In this document: positions 35,527-46,288 of the stretch, piece after piece | Numbering within the stretch: position 1 is the first letter of the stretch | Layout of the letters: each line of letters begins with the position of its first letter | NCBI GenBank assembly: GCA_025024175.1 | Contig: QCXZ01000064.1 | Location: 7,998,001 to 8,062,000 of the forward strand | DNA length: 64,000 nt | Source of the DNA: Rhyzopertha dominica | Taxonomy: Eukaryota > Arthropoda > Insecta > Coleoptera > Bostrichidae | Direction: 5' to 3' | Notes under the pieces: model-generated | What the model was told of the DNA's origin: nothing | The model's input: only the letters and a program-made list of their open reading frames with translations | The model's database searches: none | Position numbers and translations under genes: made by a program

Positions 35527-35817
35527 ATGATACGAACACAATTAAGTCTTTCTAGTACGCGCAGCAAATTTAAAAGCGAGGCTTGCCGAGTGTTACTTAG
35601 TGCTATTTGTGGTTCGTGTAGAAAGATGAGGGAAACGTGCCATTTACGGATTAATGATATCAGTAGTAAAGATACAGTTTTGATCATTATCATAGGTACG
35701 TCAACCGAAGCTGATAAGGAGCGAAAATTTAAAATAATTGACTATAACTTTATGTATACTCCGATGCTCAAGAAGTATATTTCACTATGGTCGGATAGTA
35801 AGCCTACGCGATTATAA
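35527..35817 (+). pseudogene. Crypton/DIRS-like tyrosine recombinase fragment
   Basis: A 96-codon open frame reads SKFKSEACRVLLSAICGSCR then KMRETCHLRINDISSKDTVL, IIIIGTSTEADKERKFKII and LKKYISLWSDSKPTRL. The pattern fits the catalytic-domain start of the Crypton-type tyrosine recombinases common in insect genomes: GxCRxxEL..L...DI...G..L.V.IP.TK....R.F.I......L..YI.LR. The first catalytic arginine is present in GSCRK. The later HxxR and tyrosine box are missing because the frame ends. It could be a transposon relic or an exon of a domesticated gene. No splice sites were identified. Confidence 0.45.
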
Positions 35818-36102
35818 AAATTAGCAATCCATTATCGATTGTTCAGAAATAATAGAATAAATCGATTAATAAATTATTACCGACAAAAGAATTTTCCAAC
35901 CGAATAGTAAACTTTTATAGCATAAGTAACATACTGTGGTATTTACTAATTCCTGAGTCATCGACTACTGCTGATTAGGTAGTTATTATTGAAGAATACA
36001 CAACAAAAATAGAAAAATTAACAGTATTTATTTATCATTAGGTTTTGTCGTTATTGTTTTACAAAATAATGAAATGAAATGCTCTAATGCCAAAAATATA
36101 TA

Positions 36103-37192
36103 CAGGGTCGCTACAAAGTATGGAACCAGCACGATATTTCAGGTTCTGTTAGACCGATTTTTCTGAAATTGTGCATAAGCCTATGGGTATATAATTAAAA
36201 TGCATTTTCTGCAATTTTTTCAACTCCATGTCAGCTTTCGTTTCCAAAATATGGGAGCAAGTCGATTTTTTTTAAATGGGAAAGGGATCAAAAGACACAT
36301 CATTGAAAGGATATTTTTCCTGATTTCAAAAATGTGTCACACTTGTACAATTTTTTGCTTCTGAGCTGAGAAAAGTGTAAAAACAAAATACAATAATTGA
36401 GCCTGATAAAGGACGAAAATAATGAAAAGATTTTTTTTATCGCTAAAATTGACAAAAAACAGTTATTACCATTTTTCCCTGACTGAAGATAAATACCTCC
36501 ACATCCAACGAATGGGAAGTATTGTATCGCGAAAAAAATTTTCAAAATTTTTTATTTCCTCGTTCGCTTTAAAATGGTCGAAAACGCAAAAAAAATTTCT
36601 CGTCTGTGTGTCTGGGTGTCTGTGGTTTTGTTTGTGGACACGATAACTTTCGAAAGACTTAATATATGAACTTGAAATTTGGCAAACGTATAAATTTCAA
36701 CTACCCATTTGTGGGGTAAGTAGGGTATCGGGAAGGGGGCGAAATTGGGGGGTAACTACCCTTTTTTCAAATTTTAATTATTTTTTTTTTCGTTTTAGTA
36801 TGGGATTAGTAGTATGACTGCGAGTATTATTCGTACTTATAATTTTTCGGCGCAGCAAACTCTTTAGAAGATATTAGCAAAAAAGCGTCACTTAAAGAAA
36901 ACGGTGTCTTAGAAAATTTATACAAAATTTTGACATTTTCGAAATATTTCCAAAACACCTATTTTAGACCCTTAATAATTTTCGAGTTATTTGGAAAAAA
37001 CCAATATAACGAGAACTGTATGTCTTAGAAAAAATGTGTAGAGAGAAAAAATGCTCAAAACCTNATTACTAATAATATAGCATAAGAAATAAAAACGTAA
37101 ATGTCATTTTGACAACTGGATGTGGAATAATTGATTCAATTTGCTGCGGGTTTTCTTGTCTAGTTTGATCAAATTATTGCGAATTGGGTATC
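36103..37192. repeat. CAGGGTCGC-type repeat carrying an inserted TIR repeat X
   Basis: The left end, TA then CAGGGTCGCTACAAAGTATG, and the following 390 bases match 31489-31779. That similarity resumes at about 37155 (CTAGTTTGATCAAATTATTG). Between them lies repeat X copy 2. The element has no coding sequence. Confidence 0.55.
36499..37125 (-). repeat. TIR repeat X, copy 2
   Basis: Bounded by CCACATCCAA and its complement, in the opposite orientation to copy 1 at 13499-14295 and shorter by about 170 bases. It interrupts another repeat, giving relative ages: the host repeat is older. An N lies at 37063. Confidence 0.6.
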
Positions 37193-37394
37193 CACAACCA
37201 ATATGAACACCGCATCAAGTGAGGGTGTTGAAAATGAGCTTCATTTTGATGGTGGTGATCTAGTAACGTTGGATGCAGTTGACACGGATACCTAATGTTA
37301 TATAAAACAATATTCGTGTAGTGTGTCAAGTTTGTTCAATTAATAATAATTATTACATCTGTTTCCTCTCTATTAAACTCATTAAATAGTTGAT

Positions 37395-37590
37395 AAATTT
37401 TTAACTACAACAAATGGTTTTACGAATACCATATACCGCTGCATTAATAAATTGTACACCTCTTTGGCATATACTCTCCTATCAGTGGTATACCTTCAGT
37501 ATCCCAAATAATTGTTGCCGCTACCTTTTTCTCTGAAGATTGTCTTAGTCTTTTTAAGCGAAGGATAGCCGTTATGAATCAACTGCATGG
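37395..37590 (-). pseudogene. Mariner (DD34D-type) transposase fragment
   Basis: The minus strand reads ESMQLIHNGYPSLKK, then in a shifted frame QSSEKKVAATIIWDTEGIPL then IGEYMPKRCTIY. This matches the mariner block QSMQWRHSGSP..KK.K......KVMAT.FWD..G.I.IDYL.KG.TI that carries the second catalytic aspartate (WD). About 55 residues remain, with one frameshift. It immediately precedes a copia gag relic on the other strand. Confidence 0.65.
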
Positions 37591-38210
37591 ATTCTGTTTT
37601 GATAGGAGGATCCCGGTGCCTCATTTACGGTCACAATTTTCGAGAAAAAGTCGCTGTCATTTTTACCGAAAATCGTGAACTGAAAACTGGTACGGAAGTG
37701 TGGGAACGTTTGGAGAAAGTCTATGAATCCAAGGGATTTTCAAGGGTAGCCGCACTGATAGAGCAACTGGTCATGATTCGATGCGCAAGAAAGTCAAGAG
37801 CGCTCAACAGCTAAAAACAACTGACAACGAAATGCATGATGATGTGTTAGCTGAGTTCTTTTGTAGTTTGCCGGGCCATTACAATCCTTTGACAATGGCG
37901 TTAGTAAACTATTGTACTAAACTTACTACAGATTTGGTGAAAGAACGACTTTTACTGGAAGCAGCAAAATTGGAGAAAGAAGACAAGGACTCAGCGTTAT
38001 TAATGAATCAAAGTAAGCGGTTTAAAGGAAACAAAAAAGCGAAGTTCCTAGGAAAATGCTTGAAATGTAGAGAGAAAGATATATGTCTTATGCTACAAGT
38101 ACAAACAAGGGCTTTTGGCTCAAGAATACTAAAAATTTAGATGATGGTGGTACAGTTGTCACTGCATCTGGTGAGCAGTTTAAAATAAGTGAGTTTAAAA
38201 ATGTCACCCA
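37587..38210 (+). pseudogene. Ty1/copia-type gag relic
   Basis: Two overlapping plus-strand frames (37587-37814 and 37781-38140) encode TGTEVWERLEKVYESKGFSR, ALIEQL and, after the shift, HDDVLAEFFCSLPGHYNPLT, KERLLLEAAKLEKEDKD and CLKCREKD. This is the copia gag (UBN2-type) pattern A.E.W..L...Y.SK...R...L..QL..., LL..LP..Y, then a CxxC zinc-knuckle start. A short WLKNTKNLDDGGTVVTASGE stretch follows, where the protease would be. RT and integrase are absent and LTRs were not found. Confidence 0.65.
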
Positions 38211-39132
38211 AATCTGACAGCAAACAATTGTCATCATATCTTCTTTTGCTTCATACTACGTAGGTTTTTCCCTCGATTGCCTACGTAAGTAAGACCTTTC
38301 TAATGAAATACAAAATGTCACAAGCAGCGTTGAACCATTATCAAATAAAGAATAAAGGGCAGTGAGCTTTAAATAACGGAATGATTCCTGACAAAAATGC
38401 ACACATAGCTCATTACGATTTATAAATGGCAATTTGTAAGTGAAATAAAGGTAGTAAGCACCAGGTGGTAACAGCAGGATGCAGGTCTCTGCGGGACACC
38501 GGAGAAAGGGTTTTCATATACAGAATGTCATTACGCAGCAACTGCAGGGTATATCTACATATTATACTTACCGTGATCACTATAAACTCACTGTTTATAC
38601 AGATTAATGTATGAGTAGGTATAATTCTCGGTTTACAGCATGCTGACATATAAAAGATTCTTGAGGTTAAAATAAAAATCATTTATATACGAGCGGGTTT
38701 TTTTCCCTTGTTTTAGCGTGAGGGTTTCGAAAACTAACGGAGATAGAACGAATGTTCGATGGTGAAAAATTTGCAGTGAAACAAGCATATTTTGGCGCTA
38801 CTTCCTTGTTCGTCTAACATCGCTATTTTTAATTTCACGTACAAAATCTATTTACAAAAAGTGTAGAAAATGTCCTCAATCGTAGCTATATACTGATTCA
38901 TTTTGCAAGTAAGCTGTTATGGTCGTATTAATCTACATCATATTCAGATGAAACACATATAATGATCATGCGATAGGAGGATATGACATAGGAGTATTTA
39001 ATACTAACGACGCACCCCGGTTTCGCACGTGTAGTAGATATTATGCTTACAACAAATACCTTCCAGTCGTCACCTCCATTCGTTCCAAAAGTCTGTTTAT
39101 TAAAGTACGCACGTGTTTTCCCTCGACTTATA
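38211..39132. other. No recognisable gene
   Basis: A minus-strand 89-codon frame (38413-38682) has no motif. Nothing else recognised. Confidence 0.4.
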
Positions 39133-39446
39133 CAGGATGTTCCGAATTATGCGGACAACCTCTCGGAATATAAAAACTGGTGCAAAATTAACAATATTTT
39201 ACAGTATAACTTTTTTTGAAAAAACGTCCGCCTACTGACATATTGACTCTTAAACATGGGAGAAGAGAAATAGTTTTTCAAAAATATCTCATACCGGTTG
39301 ATATAATTTCATCAAATTTTGGCAATTATTATTTGAAGTGGAAGCCGTCAAAATGATACCCACAAATAAATGTTTAGGGGGACGGTCGAGGGAGCCAACC
39401 CCTCACATTTTAACGCTTAACTTTAAAACGTTTCAGTATTTTTTAA
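39133..39446. repeat. Fold-back family 1, left part of a split copy
   Basis: Begins TA then CAGGATGTTCCGAATTATGC and follows the left arm of the 21806 palindrome as far as the TTTAAAACGTTTCAGTATTT block. The remainder of this copy appears to resume at 42163. Confidence 0.65.
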
Positions 39447-39454
39447 ATAATAAT

Positions 39455-40917
39455 ACACAGATAAAACTGTTTGTTTGGATTTATAAAATCAATTTGTTTG
39501 ACTTACATTTCTTTAGGCCCACAAATTTATCTTCAAACAAACAAATTTTATTTGTAAGAAGAATATCAGTTTGTTTGTAACTATACTACCATTTGTTTGA
39601 GATCGAACAGAACTTGCGAGTTCAAGTAACCTAATAATAATTTGAGCGAATAAAATATTATTTTTCACAGTCAAACAATTTATTATATTATTGTTTCTAA
39701 TAAATATATATTTCGTTAAATCAGTGTTTCGTTTTGTTATTCAACTATTTGTGAAACAAAAGAGGAAGATGGCCACAGATTTTAAAAGTAAGTATGAAGC
39801 CTAAATAAAGTATTTGCTTAATATGATGTGAAAAATAAGGCATTCAAACAAGCAAATGAGCAAGCTCTGTTACAAAATGACCATCTATGATTCGTAAGGA
39901 TGTTAATTGCGGCATTGTTTCTCTACATCTTGAAGTAGGTATATGTTAGTAAAGTCTGCTCAATGAAGTGCCCTATATTTGTACCAAACTACTATTATAA
40001 GTAATGCGTTATTAATTCATTATATTTGTAATACTAAAATGTAACACATTTATCACGCTATAGAAACCAGTAAATTTGTGATTGTCCTTTAAATTAAAAT
40101 AAATATCATACTTTCCGTCTGCATTATATTCGTACATATAAGTAGCAACATTTACCTTTTCAGTGGACTTGTCAGGGTTAGGCTGATTTAAATCAGATGT
40201 TTTTTACTAAACCAATTATAGTTTTGCGGAAATGAATTGAGTGACATATTGCATTTTTAATTGCAAGAAACACCTTTTATACGCTCTATAAAAAACAGAA
40301 AGCCACAGGAATACACTTGCATAAAATACATAGACATATCGAAGTGGGTTAATCAAAATTTATTTCTTTAACTTAAAAACAATTTATTTATATGTTTAAA
40401 GGGCTTGTTTGAATGCAATATTTATACAATCTAATTAAAAAAATATATATTTCATTAAAATTCACATGCAGTTTGCTGCAATAACAGAGGTAATGAATTG
40501 AGCATATGAATTCTTTCAATCAAACAATTGTTTGATTCCCGGAAATAGTTGTTTCATTGGACTAAATCAGTGATATCTTTACTGCAAAGAAATATTTATT
40601 TGGTATGCAGAGAATCACTTATTTCTTCTCTGATTCCAAACAAATATTTGTTTCAGTCAAATGTTTATTCCAAACATCTTCATGGTTTAGTGAAACAAAT
40701 ACCTTGTTCTACAAAGGAAATTATTATTCTTGATTCAATAGTTTCAAAAGTTAATTTAAAGCTTTGTATATATTATGTTAAATAAATGTTATTTTAGCCG
40801 CTTCAAGAATTTTGAGGGTTTGCAACAAACAAATCATTTACTTCGCCATATACAAACAAATAATTTGTTTGCCGTAAATATATTTTTTTTCTTCCAAACA
40901 AATTGTTCTCTCTGTGT
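39455..40917. mobile_element. Non-autonomous TIR element rich in TTTGTTTG repeats (hAT-like)
   Basis: The ends are ACACAGATAAAACTGTTTGT on the left and, on the opposite strand from 40917, ACACAGAGAGAACAATTTGT. Both are followed by TTGG. AATAATAAT lies immediately outside both ends, which fits an 8-9 base target-site duplication but is ambiguous because the target is itself an (AAT)n tail. Inside, CAAACAA and TTTGTTTG occur many times near both ends (for example CAAACAATTGTTTG at 40522). Dense subterminal repeats and an 8-base duplication are features of hAT elements. No transposase is seen. Confidence 0.55.
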
Positions 40918-42162
40918 AATAATAATAATGCGTCTTTATTAATTTCAAGCATAATATAATTGCAGTGGTGCTAATACTTGCAAAACGGCGTAGTTCAGCG
41001 GCCACTTAAGAGAAAATGGCAGCTGTTCTTCCACTTAACCGAAAGCAAAAAAACATAAAATGAAAGTCTTATTAGCTGTAAAATTATAAATACGGATAAT
41101 ATTAACAATTGAAAAAATGTTATTTAAAATGCAAATGAAATCTGGCCGAATTTCAGAAAAAAATATTGTAAACTAAGATTCACAAAAAAAAACGATAATA
41201 TTATGGGCTGCATAACAAAAACTACCTGTATTCGCGCTTAAAAGAATATAAATTTTTAGATTTTAGATCTGCAGGGACAGAATTATATATATTGGACACT
41301 CAATAAGAAAAAAAGCGACGAAAAAAGCTGTGCTTATGAGTTGGAATCAACAGAATATCTTTTCTGCGTATATTGATACTGTTGTACATCTGTCCTAAAC
41401 GTAATTTTATCATTCAAATAGGCGGGAGATTTATTTAAAATCACTTTATGGAATAAACAGTCAGAATGTAGTTTTCTACGTGATCTCATATCCAACCAAG
41501 GTACCAACTTGAGTTTGTGATTAACATGGTGTACTCTTGGTCCCAAAAATTAAACGTAAACAAGAATTTTGTACGACTTGAATCCTCCTGCAATCGGCAT
41601 AATCCAAGCAAGGTCCATGTACACTATCAGCAAAGTTAAACAAAGAAAGGACCATAACATCACACAGATATAATTTTTGTTGTAAATTTAGTAGGTGACG
41701 GATATTATAAATAGTTCTAAGATTACAGAATGCCTTACTAATAAGAGAATTTACATGCGAACTAAAACGCAATCTATTATCGATCATAAACGCAAACTTT
41801 TAGCACATCTGACAATCAAATTCTGACCGTCTACCTTAACATGTAACTTCGTAACTAATTCAGTGTACCAGGGGGAGGTAGGAGACATACAAAATACGAT
41901 TACTTTAGACTTAGACGGATTTAAGGACAAATAATGGTCCATAGAAGTGCAATATAAGTTCCTTAGATCCGCCTCAAGTTTTTGATTGGTATCCAAAATG
42001 GTATTTTTCTCGGAATAATAAATAACTTGAGTGTCATCAGCATAATTATAGCATTCACTATGTCGAATGACACCAGCAAGAACAGACGTATATAAAGTAA
42101 AAAAGTATAGGACCCAGAATAGATCCCTGTGGACACCACAAGTTACATCAAATGGCAATGGT
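40918..42162 (-). pseudogene. LINE 3' half with RT and (ATT)n tail
   Basis: On the minus strand, 42158-41784 encodes ECYNYADDTQVIYYSE (RT catalytic box YADD), then SLNPSKSKVIVF. The next frame, 41787-41521, holds RLRFSSHVNSLISKAFCNLR, LYLCDVMVLSLFNFADSVHG and QNSCLRLIFG. The C-terminal frame 41546-41334 has SRRKLHSDCLFHKVI. This is the canonical order of a CR1/jockey-type RT C-terminus. The block before YADD keeps LYTSVLAGVI, but its PQGS motif is damaged. The coding strand ends with AATAAAGACGC and (ATT)n at 40918-40931. It is 5'-truncated exactly where fold-back sequence resumes. The YADDTQ form is typical of CR1-like elements. Confidence 0.8.
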
Positions 42163-42528
42163 AATCTTTGGGCCTTGTTAATAAAAAAAGGTGCTGTTTG
42201 TTCATTGACGCTTTCTGAGAAAATTGCAGTTAAATGTTACAATTCACATTTGCACTGCTTAACTAAATCATTTTTTTAATCAAATTGGCCGTGATAAATA
42301 ATAAAATTGTGTTTGATGTTACTGACATTCTGACAATACTTTACATTATTTGTTGCAAAAATTCTGAAATAATAATAATAATAATAATAATAATTGATAT
42401 GAATACTACATTACTATTATTTCATTATTTTAAAATTTTTTTGTCAAAATGTCAATGTAACAGTGACATCTAACAAAGTTTTATTTTTTATCACCGCGAA
42501 TTTGATAAAAAAAATTGTTTTAGTTGAG
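42163..42528. repeat. Fold-back family 1, right part of a split copy
   Basis: From ATCTTTGGGCCTTGTTAATA the sequence follows the interior and centre of the 21806 palindrome, including the GTCAATGTAACAGTGACATC block and an (AAT)n expansion at 42368-42395. The match ends at about 42528, so the right arm is incomplete. Confidence 0.65.
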
Positions 42529-43440
42529 CAATACAATATATTATTCATAAGAACTTAAATTCACTGCTACCGATATGTTTGTTCAGTATCCTTAGTGGAG
42601 TTATCCGAATTATAATGACATTACTAAATTCAACCCCTGTTATGTAGGAAGTCAATTCTAATGTGTCAGATACTTTGACATTTCTGAAACATGCCGGCAA
42701 TGTATTTGCAACTAAATTATAGTGAATTCAAAGTGCGTTATCTTTTTCAACGAGCAAATGTATTCACTATATTCAGCACCGTTTATATATTTTGTAAACC
42801 TACTTGAAGAGATTATCAACAATAGTAGTAACATGTAATTAGAATCAAATAACAATAATAATTGCAGTTTCATCATTTTGTGATGCACTATGTGTTATGG
42901 CCTTCAGATTCAAAATAAAAAGTTTGTTATACTTCCACGTGGAGCTGTATAAAAAATTGCAATTTCCAAAGCGCTGACTCATTTATAATTTACAAGAACA
43001 CTCGAGTTTTAACTAGGCAGCCAGACAGCATTAAAGGCTTAAGTGATGAGAAGAATTCCACACTGACTACACACTTTCGATATATGCCACTAAAAACTGG
43101 TACAGACGTCGCAGTAGCACTCTATAACATGAAAAAGCCTACACATAACTACCGTATAAATTCGATTAGTTCTGCACAATAAGACCATGGAGCTTCGTTG
43201 TAGAATTTATGCCGTTGAATGATCTTACCGGGAGAATATAGATCTTTTGAATCACTCTGAATAGCGGTGTTGGTGATAGCCAAGAAGATGAGTTCTAATA
43301 AATTCAGAAACCCTATATCTACCAAAAAGAAGTACCAAACGAATTGAAGCTATTTATTTTGATTATTGTGTTATTCAAGGTACTCTACAAACAAAGCGCG
43401 ATTGTATCTTTAAAAGTAAACTAGGGTGAATAGCTATATA
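42529..43440. other. No recognisable gene
   Basis: AT-rich; no motif found. Confidence 0.4.
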
Positions 43441-43444
43441 TTAA

Positions 43445-44640
43445 TTATTATGAATATGTTGAATGGATTCGAAGGTGCATTCATTGTGAAACATCTTGAA
43501 TCAATTAGGAAGCTTGAAAACAAGCTGAAACTGACAGGCAGTTGGATGCATTCTTAAAGTTCTTAAATGCAATAAATAAAAAGATTCAATTTACCCTAGA
43601 AAAAGAAAAGGATGGAGTTCTTCATTTTCTGGACTTATCAATGTCGGCAAAAAGTAGTAAAATAGACTTTGAAATTTATAGAAAACCAACACAGTCAGAT
43701 GTTACAATCCCGGCTTCTTCATATCAATCGTTACAGATTAAGCATTCCGTGTTTTATAGTTTAATAAACAGACTAATAAATATATCACGTAGAAAAGAAA
43801 ATTTCGAAAAAGAATTGACAAATATTAAACAAATAGCCTTTAACAATGGATATGACACAAAAATTGTGGACCAAATCCTTAAAAAGCAATATAAAGTTAG
43901 AATACATAGAATGCTGTACTATGCTAATATCAATGAAAAGGAACATACTTTCGCCGCAGTAAATGATGTCAAAGGAGTTAGTAAAATAGCCTTAATAGGT
44001 TCGGAATAAAATCAATAGAGGTTAATAAGTGCAATTTGGGAAGTTTTCTAGTTAAAAATAAGCCAAAATCCACGGTATTTACTAAATATAATGCATGCAA
44101 TGTGACATGATATACATATGACAATTATGTAGAGCTATTAAAAGTAGAATTAAAGAGCTAAAGAGCATGTCGCGAATATAAATTCAATCAAAAGCAAAAC
44201 AGGTTTTGCTATGACTATTGCATAAAAAATAACCATTACTTAGATGAAAACAACGTCAAAATTCTAGATTGCGAAAGAAAAGGTAAAAAACTGAACCTTT
44301 TAGAACTTCTGGAAATAAAAAAAGCTCAGCATCAGAAAAATGATTTGGCAAATACACAAATAGATATTCCCACGTCCAGTACGCCTTTGATATTGTCGAA
44401 ATTATAAAACCCAGGCGAGAGAATTTTACAACTGTACTTTACCACCCCTGTAAAAAAGGGACGTAAACAAAATTCTGCGCATCTGAGTTTAGTATAACGC
44501 TGTTATCTCTTTGACAATGATCGTGTGGTCGAAACGATCGTCAGAGTTATCTGATAAATCAAGTGAGACAAAGCACATACGTTCAGTCAGCTGGTTTCCA
44601 ATGTGGTTTAAAACCTTCAAACAAGATAGTGTTTCCTGTA
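43445..44640 (+). mobile_element. Penelope-like element copy E
   Basis: The main frame (43542-44009, 155 codons; similarity starts at about 43530 with GRQLDAFLKFLNAINKKIQF) encodes the end of the Penelope RT and the linker: FTLEKEKDGVLHFLDLSMSA, FEIYRKPTQSDVTI, IKHSVFYSLINRLINIS, KQIAFNNGYDTKIVDQILKK. The nuclease follows in broken frames: CMQCDMIYI at about 44090, where the next codon is TGA in place of the glycine of the YIG motif, then NRIKEL-like and LLELLEIKKA pieces to 44340. The catalytic RT box is absent. Past the coding part the 3' region (44400-44640) matches the flanks of copy F, including a CGAAACGATCGTC hairpin. Confidence 0.8.
44510..44540 (+). ncRNA. Penelope-end hairpin of copy E
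   Basis: TTTGACAATGATCGTGTGGT followed by CGAAACGATCGTCAG. An alternative fold GATCGT/ACGATC is possible, enclosing GTGGTCGAA. The ending GTCGAAACG is shared with copies A, B and F. Confidence 0.35.
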
Positions 44641-46288
44641 ACATATCTAGATCTAGCAATCGAAATACAAGAATGATATCATCTATTATTTCAATACCCT
44701 GCGAATGGGAGAAAAAAAATGATTGCATTTACCAATTTATATTGATACGTGACAAAAAAATGACCAACTAAACAAACAGCTTGTATGTATGTTAATGTCA
44801 CATAGACATATTTAACTCGCACCTGAATCTGGATTGTTTTTGGCGATTCATGTTTGATTGATTATTATTTAAATGTAAAAATTTTCTCTATTGTTTTCCA
44901 CATTATAAATAAATACAAAATTTATATCTTCCTAAATATTTGAGTTTCATTTTTAACTAAAACCGAAAATCTGTTATGTTATATATCTGTCCTACTTCAG
45001 TCAAACTAAATATATCATATTTAAAATAAAAGTACGTTACATTCTATAATCTAATACGGAAAGCCCAAAAAAAAAGATTAGACTTAATTAATAATGTAAA
45101 GGTCACTTTCTTTACCATATAATACGCAACGTAAAAAGTAATAAACTTCTTGGAGAAACCAAATGTATCTACAATCTCCTTTATTGCAAAAGACTTGACC
45201 TGCGTAACATATTCATTCATCTGTGCTCGTCAAGACTGTACATAACAGTAGTCGGCATCAGCTAAAAGGATTGCATTGCTGAATCGGTGAGAAGACGAAA
45301 ATTATGTCGGCTGTGCGCTCCAACAAGCCAACCTCAAAAAAGTAGACATGCGGTCTGCATTTTTAGCGGCGTCTTTAAAAGAACACTATTAAAGTATATT
45401 AAAACGCTTCTTTGATGGTTTTACGATACATTTATCGTTCGTAATCTCGCCTGTGGATACCAAAGATGGGTGAATGTTTATCTTAGACACAATACTTTCT
45501 AAAACCACCGTAATGGGGTAATAGGTCACAATCTAGTTCTAAAATAACCCACACATTTTAAATTAACTTTAAATGTACAAAGCAAGGTGTTTAAAATTTA
45601 ATCCGGAAATTTTTTAATCGACAGAAGATGTAGGTAGTTTAAAAACAATATGGTTTCATTATTTCCTTTGTGGACCGAGAAAAATAAGATTCCAAGAAAA
45701 TCTAACAGATTCAACCTAATTGATCATTTATCAAAATAATAACCGACATATCCGATCACTATAAAAGTCAACTGCATTTATTTTAAATTACAAATTATAG
45801 GAATCTCCGACATAATTTCCATGCCATGTTTAACAACCTTTGTCGCAGTAAATGACATCGTCCAAATTGTGGCATAATTATTCCTGAAAAATTGCCGTTT
45901 GTTTGAATTTTATACGCAGCTTCCGTAATAAAACTTTACCTTGCAGCACATTAGTTGAATTTCAAATCTGAAAATCTTTCTCCTACCACAAAAGCAACCT
46001 TTTATTTTATTTATCACACATTCTGTTCCTTTTAATCATCATACAAAAACCTTAACGAATGAAAAGTGCTAATGTAATCATTAATGAATTAATCAAGTCG
46101 ATCTTAAAACAATAGGAGACAAAACTTCGAGTTTAGTAATTGGAGATTGTTATACAGGGCGAATTTTTTTGCCAAGTTTAGCATGGTGATCTATCGGAAA
46201 TAAACTATCGGAGATAAAAGGAAGATCAGGCAAGAAAAGATTTGCAGTTTTGAGTCCAATTTAATGCAAATATACATGGCTTACTATA
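44641..46288. other. No recognisable gene
   Basis: AT-rich. A CAGGGCGAATTT sequence after TA at about 46155 looks like the start of another small mariner-type repeat, but no matching end was found. Confidence 0.35.

Noticed and set aside
43542..44009. 155-codon frame as a host gene
   Set aside because: It matches the Penelope RT-nuclease linker and is nearly the same as copy F, so it is a repeat.
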